From Cyanobacteria bacterium RUI128 (lineage in GTDB: Bacteria; Cyanobacteriota; Vampirovibrionia; Gastranaerophilales; Gastranaerophilaceae), in NCBI GenBank assembly GCA_024695725.1, contig JAILHQ010000032.1, forward strand, positions 1 through 11,957: DNA of 11,957 nucleotides. Reading direction: 5' to 3'. Positions 7,103-11,957 of this stretch are shown here, piece by piece. Every line of letters begins with the position of its first letter. Position 1 is the stretch's first letter. Both the position numbers and the translations under genes were made by a program. The notes beneath the pieces were generated by a model. That model saw only the letters and a program-made list of their open reading frames with translations, did no database searches and was not told the DNA's origin.

Positions 7103-7159
7103 TGGATAGGGTGGGGGTTCACACATTTACCCTCTAAATATAACTTACTTAATAATGAG

Positions 7160-7209
7160 TTGACAGGAAACCATGTCTATTGTTGAATAAGAGAGGGGTA
7201 AGGTATAAT
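7160..7209 (+). promoter_or_regulatory. rpsL-rpsG promoter zone
   Basis: Two overlapping options. A perfect -35 TTGACA (7160-7165) has a weak -10 TTGAAT (7183-7188) after 17 bp. A perfect -10 TATAAT (7204-7209) has TTGAAT as a possible -35 only 15 bp upstream, or TTGTTG at 18 bp. Either gives an rpsL leader of roughly 145-170 nt. Confidence 0.5.
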
Positions 7210-7228
7210 TTCATTAGCCGAATTATAC
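7203..7228. promoter_or_regulatory. Inverted repeat GTATAATT...AATTATAC over the rpsL -10 box
   Basis: A perfect 8-bp inverted repeat with a 10-nt spacer. It contains TATAAT on both strands and is centred near the expected transcription start. It could be an operator or a promoter facing both ways; no good -35 is visible for the minus direction. Confidence 0.45.
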
Positions 7229-7252
7229 AACCTCGCAAGTATAAATAGCAGA

Positions 7253-7341
7253 CCGTTATCGGGAATAAGTAAGGGTTCTTCGATAGAGTTGAACGGATTT
7301 GTTATTTTAGTAGTAAAAACGGTGTGTTTACAGTCACGCCG
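7253..7341 (+). promoter_or_regulatory. Structured 5' leader of rpsL
   Basis: Two possible RNA stems. The first pairs CCGTT (7253) with AACGG (7292) and ATCG (7258) with CGAT (7281), with a 7-nt bulge. The second pairs CGGTGTG (7320-7326) with CACGCCG (7335-7341), including one G-U pair, and ends 9 nt before the AGGAG Shine-Dalgarno (7351-7355). Ribosomal protein operons are often self-regulated through such leaders, but I recognise no known leader family. Confidence 0.4.
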
Positions 7342-7361
7342 GCAAGAAAAAGGAGAAAATA

Positions 7362-7739
7362 ATGCCTACAATTAACCAGTTAGTACGTCAAGAACGTAAA
7401 AAACTAACAGACAAAACAAAATCTCCTGCTTTGATGAATTGTCCTCAAAGACGTGGAGTATGTACAAGGGTTTATACAACAACCCCTAAAAAACCAAACT
7501 CAGCGCTCAGAAAAGTAGCCAGAGTAAGATTGACTAACGGATTTGAAGTTACTTCTTATATTCCGGGTATTGGACACAACCTCCAGGAACACAGTGTTGT
7601 TCTTATCAGAGGTGGTCGTGTTAAGGATTTACCTGGTGTACGTTATCACATCGTTCGTGGTACTTTAGATACCGCAGGTGTTGCTAACAGAAACCAAAGC
7701 CGTTCTAAATACGGTGCTAAAAAAGGAGGTAAGAAATAA
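7362..7739 (+). CDS. rpsL: 30S ribosomal protein S12
   Basis: 125 residues, the normal length for bacterial S12. The protein sits at the decoding centre of the small ribosomal subunit and controls accuracy. Conserved blocks are all present: [25 protein letters not shown], then [26 protein letters not shown], given here only as landmarks at residues 28-52 and 71-95. Lys43 and Lys88 (E. coli 42 and 87 without Met) are the wild-type residues, so no S12 streptomycin-resistance change is seen. Asp89 is the site that RimO methylthiolates in other bacteria. IPGIGHN is the form usual in cyanobacteria. AGGAG lies 6 nt before the ATG. The C-terminal Lys/Gly codons (KKGGKK) also encode the Shine-Dalgarno of rpsG. 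Confidence 0.99.
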   Translation: MPTINQLVRQERKKLTDKTKSPALMNCPQRRGVCTRVYTTTPKKPNSALRKVARVRLTNGFEVTSYIPGIGHNLQEHSVVLIRGGRVKDLPGVRYHIVRGTLDTAGVANRNQSRSKYGAKKGGKK

Positions 7740-7741
7740 TG
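7724..7741 (+). promoter_or_regulatory. rpsG ribosome binding site inside rpsL, with TAATG junction
   Basis: AGGAGG (7724-7729) lies inside the last codons of rpsL, 9 nt before the rpsG ATG. The rpsL TAA shares its last A with the ATG, which suggests coupled translation. This leaves no intercistronic RNA like the one that E. coli S7 binds between rpsL and rpsG. Confidence 0.85.
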
Positions 7742-8206
7742 TCAAGACGTTCTAAACCGGAAAGACGTATACCGGCTCCGGATCCAATATATAACAACGT
7801 AGATATTTCAAAATTCATTAACAGAATTATGCGTCGTGGTAAAAAATCACTCGCTGAAAGAATTTTCTACGCAACTTTAGAAAAGATTAAAGAAAGAACA
7901 AGCGAAAACCCAATCGAAACTTTCCAAAAGGCTTTGCAAAATGCAACTCCGTTGTTGGAAGTTAAGGCTAGACGTATCGGTGGTTCTACTTATCAGGTAC
8001 CTATCGAAGTTAAGGCTGACAGAGGATTCGCTCTTGCTTCTTCCTGGTTGATTGAATCAGCTAAGAAAAGAAGCGGTAAATCTTTCATCGACAAATTGAC
8101 TAATGAGCTTATGGACGCTTCAAACGGTCAGGGTGCTGCATGTAAGAAACGTGAAGATACCCACAAAATGGCTGAAGCTAACAAGGCATTCGCTCACTAC
8201 AGATAA
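7739..8206 (+). CDS. rpsG: 30S ribosomal protein S7
   Basis: 155 residues, normal length. It binds 16S rRNA and starts assembly of the head of the small subunit, near the E site. Family landmarks are visible: MSRR at the start, the FINRIMRRGKKSLAERIFY helix, the PLLEVKARRIGGSTYQVP block at about 71-88 and a basic HKMAEANKAFAHYR C-terminus. It overlaps rpsL by 1 nt and belongs to the same transcript. A terminator follows directly, so the usual next genes of this operon, fusA and tuf, are not here. Confidence 0.99.
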   Translation: MSRRSKPERRIPAPDPIYNNVDISKFINRIMRRGKKSLAERIFYATLEKIKERTSENPIETFQKALQNATPLLEVKARRIGGSTYQVPIEVKADRGFALASSWLIESAKKRSGKSFIDKLTNELMDASNGQGAACKKREDTHKMAEANKAFAHYR

Positions 8207-8216
8207 GAAGCTTATC

Positions 8217-8248
8217 AAAGAGACCTCAATTCCTGAGGTCTCTTTTTT
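8217..8248 (+). terminator. Terminator of the rpsL-rpsG operon
   Basis: Perfect 10-bp stem AGAGACCTCA / TGAGGTCTCT (8219-8228 and 8234-8243), loop ATTCC, then a T run to 8248. Flanking A-T pairs extend the stem. A smaller palindrome, GATAAG-AAG-CTTATC (8202-8216), overlaps the rpsG stop just before it. Confidence 0.93.
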
Positions 8249-8268
8249 CATTTTTTGGATTTGTATTT

Positions 8269-8451
8269 ATGAAAATTATTAACTGTCACAAACCTGATTT
8301 CAGGATTGGTATCAATTATATGGGGAAAAAATCTCAAACAGGCAGCTCCATTGATTTTATGGAGGAATGTTGTATGTTTCGTGATTTGGATAACAAAATC
8401 AGCAACGAAATTTTTATGAAAAATGTACTCGGTATCAGTCCCAAGAAGTAA
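8269..8451 (+). CDS. Small hypothetical ORF, 60 residues or a 25-residue internal form
   Basis: I do not recognise it. The frame starting at ATG 8269 begins only 20 nt after the rpsL-rpsG terminator and has no clear Shine-Dalgarno. In the same frame, ATG 8374 has GGAGG 8 nt upstream (8361-8365), which would give a peptide of 25 residues starting MFRDLDNKISNEIF. The protein has no signal peptide or membrane segment; it holds a Cys-Cys pair (residues 34-35) and is mixed and hydrophilic, as expected for a small soluble protein. It could also be a chance ORF in the 290-bp gap between rpsG and the transpeptidase. Confidence 0.4.
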   Translation: MKIINCHKPDFRIGINYMGKKSQTGSSIDFMEECCMFRDLDNKISNEIFMKNVLGISPKK

Positions 8452-8481
8452 ATGAAAGAAGTTATTCTGTAAAAATATTTT

Positions 8482-8490
8482 TGGTATCAT
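8482..8490 (+). promoter_or_regulatory. Possible extended -10 promoter, leaderless start for the transpeptidase
   Basis: TGGTATCAT has the extended -10 form TGnTATNAT. Its end lies 6 nt before the ATG at 8497, so the first transcribed base would be at or next to the A of the start codon. No Shine-Dalgarno is present before this ATG. The -35 region (TTATTC at 17 bp) is poor, as is common with extended -10 promoters. Confidence 0.45.
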
Positions 8491-8496
8491 ATAGAT

Positions 8497-9687
8497 ATGA
8501 GCACAAAGAATTATGTATATATATTTTTAGCAGGATTATTATGTTTTGCCGTTTTTGCGGCACAACCTGTAAGTGTTCAGGCTTCAGTTACCGTAACTGA
8601 CGAGATAGAACAGCAGGCTTCACAGACAGAGGAAAAACCTGTGAACGAGTTATCTGTTCCTCAACCGACAGAGGTTGAGCCTGTTTCAAGTGAGGAAATG
8701 GTGCCGGAGGGTGAAAGTACAACCGAAAATACTGATGAAGAGCAGAAGGTTGCTGATGAGGAAACAAACAAGCAGGAAGAGATATCTGTACAAACTCCGA
8801 AGTGTGTGCGCACCCCTGTTGAACCTGTTGTTCAGAAACCTGTACAAGAAAAGAAATCGATACATTTATCGTTGTCAAAAATTTTCAATAAGTTCAGCGA
8901 CTTTTTCGCTAATTTGCCGTTTGATAAGGTAGCTGAATTTAAAGATACGGTTCTTCAGCACTTGGAATCAAACAGATTTTTCTGTAAGTTGTGTCCAAAA
9001 CAGGTAGAAGAGAATAAACAAATTGTCGTGACAAAAGAGTTTGCGCCGTATTATTTCTTGTATCCCGAAACAAATAATTGTCTTGAAAAGATAGCTTTTC
9101 CTGACAGGATAACTAAGCCGGAGGAGTTTTTGCCGTACAGTTATATGATTAAGAACCCTGATATAAAAATACAGGCATCAAAAAATACGGTCACTCCGCA
9201 GGGAACAACGGATATATGGGTTTTGGCGAATGCTCCGTCACCAAAAATAGAAGTGATAGGAAAATCTATGTATGCAAAACTTGTTATAGATATCCGAAAC
9301 AACACTTTGTATAAATATGATAAAGAGGGTTTTCCTCTGAAAGCATATCTTGTGGCAACAGGTGCGAGGGGAACAAGAACAATGCCCGGGTTGAGAGTGG
9401 TTACTTATAAAGAACATTTCCCGTACGCCGGTGCACCTGACAGTAAACGTGCGCTGGATCCGTATTCTTACGGACCGTATATTATATTTATGAATGTGGT
9501 TGACCCGAAAACAGGCAGACAATATGTCGTGGAGCAGCTTCTTCATGGCAACGGGAATGAGTATAGTATAGGCAAGAAGGTTTCGCACGGCTGCGTGAGA
9601 ACGAATAACAAAGTTATGAGATGTGAGCTTTCAAAAGAGGTCAAACGCGGCGACTACGTCCTGCTCATCAACCCCGATGTGATTTAG
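8497..9687 (+). CDS. Exported L,D-transpeptidase (YkuD domain)
   Basis: 396 residues. Signal peptide 1-29 (Lys near the start, FLAGLLCFAVFAA core, cut probably after SVQA). Residues 30-100 are a Glu/Pro/Gln-rich acidic linker; 101-255 are unassigned and contain a CxxC (163-166). The YkuD domain spans about 260-394: VATGARGTRTMPG (286-298), His350 in LLHGN, and the signature SHGCVR (363-368) with catalytic Cys366. Such enzymes form 3-3 peptidoglycan crosslinks or attach proteins to peptidoglycan, in the periplasm; which of these occurs here cannot be told from sequence. All the usual active-site residues are present, so it should be active. No transmembrane segment besides the signal peptide. 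It stands alone, converges on the helicase gene with 30 nt between stops, and no terminator hairpin is visible there. Confidence 0.93.
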   Translation: MSTKNYVYIFLAGLLCFAVFAAQPVSVQASVTVTDEIEQQASQTEEKPVNELSVPQPTEVEPVSSEEMVPEGESTTENTDEEQKVADEETNKQEEISVQTPKCVRTPVEPVVQKPVQEKKSIHLSLSKIFNKFSDFFANLPFDKVAEFKDTVLQHLESNRFFCKLCPKQVEENKQIVVTKEFAPYYFLYPETNNCLEKIAFPDRITKPEEFLPYSYMIKNPDIKIQASKNTVTPQGTTDIWVLANAPSPKIEVIGKSMYAKLVIDIRNNTLYKYDKEGFPLKAYLVATGARGTRTMPGLRVVTYKEHFPYAGAPDSKRALDPYSYGPYIIFMNVVDPKTGRQYVVEQLLHGNGNEYSIGKKVSHGCVRTNNKVMRCELSKEVKRGDYVLLINPDVI

Positions 9688-9717
9688 TCAAATAACGTAA
9701 TTTAGTATAATAATATT

Positions 9718-11957
9718 TTAAGTTGCTTGTTTTGAAAATTTAATATCCGGTAATATTATTGCATACTCTTTTTCCTGTTCATCATTTTGTTTTTTCCAGT
9801 ACACAATAAATCTGATGTAAGCATCTGTAATTTTATATCCTTGATCTGTTAAATTTTTAATTTTATTTCTGCAAGATTCTGAAAATCTTAAAATTTTTGT
9901 TTCTTGTTCATTATAATTAACTAATAAATAATCTTCGGAATATATCAATTTGTTTCCACTTCTTAATCTAGGGATAATTTTTTGTTTGTATTTAAAATAA
10001 TCTAAAACAACATCTTTATGTGTTAGCTGTAATATTATATCATTTGGCTGGCTATATATATTTTCGTCAAAATCAGAGATTACCATATCAGATTGTTTAA
10101 ATGGTTCAAAAATATCATCATTATAATGTATTAAAAGATTATTTCTAGCACGTGTTAAACCGACATATATTTTTCGTTTATTTTCATCTGTTGACGGAGA
10201 ATTATTCGCCATTAACAGATAGACATTATCGAATTCGTGGCCTTTTGATTTATGAATTGTTGAAATTGTGATTACTCCGTGTTCATTGTCATAAAAATCT
10301 TCAAATTTTGCTTCAGCGAAGAAAGTTTCTAAATCACTATAATATTTAGTAGGGCAAGTTTTTTCAAAATCATTTAGCATTTTTAAAATAATAGGCAAAT
10401 TATTGCTATTCTTAAAAATTTTCTGTAATTGAAATTTTATATCATTCCATAATTTATCAGTAATTTGAACCGGATTATTATTTTTATTTAAAAACCACAT
10501 TATAAATCTAATTTCTTGTAAATATGATAGATTAAATCCATCAAGTGATTGTATTAATCTTGCCGGGATCCTCTTTTTATTAAGAATTCCCAATATTCTC
10601 AGTGCTTCATCATTAGTTTTTGTTAGAATGCATGTTGATCCTGAGAGTTTGTCTTTTATAAGAGATTTGACTAATGGTTCTTCAATATTTCTAGTAACAT
10701 ATTTGACTAGTTTTACCTGCCCCCCGCTTTTATCAGTGATACAATCTGAATCTTTCATGCGGTTTTGTATTGTGTTAGAAAATTTATTAGCAAATTGTAC
10801 TATATTATTACAACTTCGGTAATTATTAATCATTTCATATTTTTTCGCACCATATTTGGTTATGAGTTCTTTTAAATATTTTGAATTTGATCCTCTAAAC
10901 TCATAAATATTTTGGTCATCATCTCCAACTGCAATCAAACGCATACTATCGTTATAATTTATCAGAGCTTCAATTAAAGAGAAATCTTCTTCAGACATAT
11001 CTTGTGCCTCATCAATTACCAAAACGGCTTTTGATATTCTTGATGGTTCAACTTCACCATTATTAATTAAATTAACAGCATCTCTAACAATAGTATCTGA
11101 TTTTTCCAAAGAACCAGGTTTACCCAAAATATCAAAACAGTATGAATGGAAAGTTTTTATTTCTACATAAGCAGCACTGGAGCCTATTAAACTATACAAT
11201 CTTTTTTTGAATTCAATGGCCGCTGCACGAGAAAATGTAAGCATTAATAATTGTTCGGATTTAATATCTTCAAGAGTAAGCAAAGAAGCTAATTTATGGA
11301 CTAAAACTCTTGTTTTACCACTTCCCGGGCCAGCGGCGACAACAATAAACCTTGATTTATCATCTTCTATAATTTCTTTTTGTTTGTTAGAGAGCGTTCC
11401 GAACAGCTTTTTATATCTGCCCGGAGTCATATTTATTTGAATTTCTCTATCTCTTCCTTTAAAATATTTTTCTATAAATTCTTTATAATCTAGTTGAAAA
11501 TAATCTTTGATAAATTCTATTGCTTTTTTGTAGTTTCGAACCAAAATATTTAATAATTCTCCAATTATATGAATTTGTTGTATTTTTTGTTTGTAATAAT
11601 TGTCTAAAAATTTATAATCATCTTTCTTATATTTTATTTTATTATCTTTAATCAAACGAACAATTTCTAAACAGTGATAGGAAACTAAAAAGCCACCTTC
11701 TAACGATAGTGCTTGTATGCGATGTAACCATAACAACGCATTTTCAATATCTTTTATATCTATTTCAAATAGGCGTAATAAATTATTTTGATATGCATTC
11801 AAAATTTCAACTGTTGAAAACTGAATACAAGAATTTGTATCATTTGTTTGATTTTTCTTTGATAAGTATTCAATAATAAAATTACCTATATTAACACGCT
11901 TGTTATATAAATCTCTTATTTCTTCTATATTTTTTGCCAATATAATTTCAGTTTTTT
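9718..11957 (-). CDS. RecQ-UvrD type fusion helicase, C-terminal part (5' end outside window)
   Basis: The frame stays open to the right edge; a TTG at 11940 could be read as a start but codons KTEII precede it with no stop, so the gene is taken as partial. Numbering from that TTG, all superfamily 1A helicase motifs are present: GPGSGKT (204-210), TFSRAAAIEF, TFHSYCF, DEAQD (310-314), GDDDQNIYEFRG (339-350), NNYRS (372-376), STIHKSKGHEFD (560-571) and VGLTRAR (593-599). This implies an ATP-driven 3'-5' DNA translocase. Residues 1-180, with FLVSYHCLEIVRL and YKQKIQQIHI, match what I remember of the join in large RecQ-UvrD fusion proteins, where a RecQ helicase and its winged-helix domain come first. 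The inserts between motifs are short compared with UvrD. The gene looks more AT-rich than rpsL-rpsG (many AAA, AAT and ATA codons), which may mean acquisition by transfer. Role: DNA repair or defence; the neighbours do not decide. Confidence 0.88.
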   Translation of the reverse strand, partial: KTEIILAKNIEEIRDLYNKRVNIGNFIIEYLSKKNQTNDTNSCIQFSTVEILNAYQNNLLRLFEIDIKDIENALLWLHRIQALSLEGGFLVSYHCLEIVRLIKDNKIKYKKDDYKFLDNYYKQKIQQIHIIGELLNILVRNYKKAIEFIKDYFQLDYKEFIEKYFKGRDREIQINMTPGRYKKLFGTLSNKQKEIIEDDKSRFIVVAAGPGSGKTRVLVHKLASLLTLEDIKSEQLLMLTFSRAAAIEFKKRLYSLIGSSAAYVEIKTFHSYCFDILGKPGSLEKSDTIVRDAVNLINNGEVEPSRISKAVLVIDEAQDMSEEDFSLIEALINYNDSMRLIAVGDDDQNIYEFRGSNSKYLKELITKYGAKKYEMINNYRSCNNIVQFANKFSNTIQNRMKDSDCITDKSGGQVKLVKYVTRNIEEPLVKSLIKDKLSGSTCILTKTNDEALRILGILNKKRIPARLIQSLDGFNLSYLQEIRFIMWFLNKNNNPVQITDKLWNDIKFQLQKIFKNSNNLPIILKMLNDFEKTCPTKYYSDLETFFAEAKFEDFYDNEHGVITISTIHKSKGHEFDNVYLLMANNSPSTDENKRKIYVGLTRARNNLLIHYNDDIFEPFKQSDMVISDFDENIYSQPNDIILQLTHKDVVLDYFKYKQKIIPRLRSGNKLIYSEDYLLVNYNEQETKILRFSESCRNKIKNLTDQGYKITDAYIRFIVYWKKQNDEQEKEYAIILPDIKFSKQAT

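Larger units (their letters stand above)
6916..7361. other. Divergent intergenic region, 446 bp
   Basis: No credible coding sequence on either strand. From left to right it holds the ribosome binding site and candidate promoter of the autotransporter gene, the 10-bp palindrome TCTATATAGA (7011-7020), a hairpin at 7045-7070, a G-rich palindrome at 7082-7102, a promoter zone at 7160-7209 and the rpsL leader. Confidence 0.8.

Noticed and set aside
8248..8490. 80-residue minus-strand ORF between rpsG and the transpeptidase
   Set aside because: It starts within the AT-rich transpeptidase promoter zone, ends in the terminator hairpin of rpsG and has no ribosome binding site; it is the shadow of the plus-strand frame.
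9688..9717. Terminator between the convergent transpeptidase and helicase genes
   Set aside because: The 30-nt gap is only AT-rich; no stem of useful length is seen.
11938..11940. TTG at 11940 as the true start of the helicase
   Set aside because: Five more codons upstream are open, no Shine-Dalgarno is seen before it, and the N-terminal part resembles the middle of longer fusion proteins.
9718..11957. Helicase as part of a defence system
   Set aside because: No nuclease, methylase, toxin or other defence gene is visible next to it; the right side is outside the window.

Overview
The window looks like a piece of an AT-rich, diderm, non-photosynthetic relative of the cyanobacteria (Melainabacteria/Vampirovibrionia, probably a gut Gastranaerophilales). 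The S12 protein is close to the cyanobacterial form, a classical autotransporter beta-barrel implies an outer membrane, and the bases are AT-rich throughout. The lineage is inferred from memory of family sequences, not from a search.

Layout. (1) 1-1914, minus strand: 5' part of a secreted, repeat-built protein that runs off the left edge: signal peptide, acidic D-I-D motifs, Lys/Pro repeats, then a TolA-like 40-residue alpha-helical repeat. (2) 2110-6915, minus strand: a 1601-residue autotransporter with a Pmp-like beta-helix passenger present twice, a complete autotransporter barrel, and then, unusually, a tail of about 490 residues made of Lys/Pro/Glu repeats and a duplicated 49-residue module. 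(3) 6916-7361: a 446-bp divergent intergenic region with hairpins, a G-rich palindrome, an inverted repeat over the probable rpsL -10 box and a structured leader. (4) 7362-8206, plus strand: rpsL and rpsG, overlapping by 1 nt and closed by a strong terminator, with no fusA after them. (5) 8269-8451: a doubtful small ORF. (6) 8497-9687, plus strand: an exported L,D-transpeptidase (YkuD fold) that may be read from a leaderless mRNA. (7) 9718-11957, minus strand: the C-terminal part of a RecQ-UvrD type fusion helicase, open at the right edge.

How they may fit together. Three of the genes make envelope proteins. The two minus-strand neighbours share a style: signal peptide, aspartate-rich short motifs and TonB/TolA-like Lys/Pro/Ala segments suited to spanning the periplasm. 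The transpeptidase works on peptidoglycan. An outer-membrane-to-wall tether, in which the barrel's tail lies in the periplasm, is the most interesting hypothesis here; it is an inference. The ribosomal and helicase genes appear unrelated to it. No RNA genes, insertion sequences or CRISPR arrays were seen.
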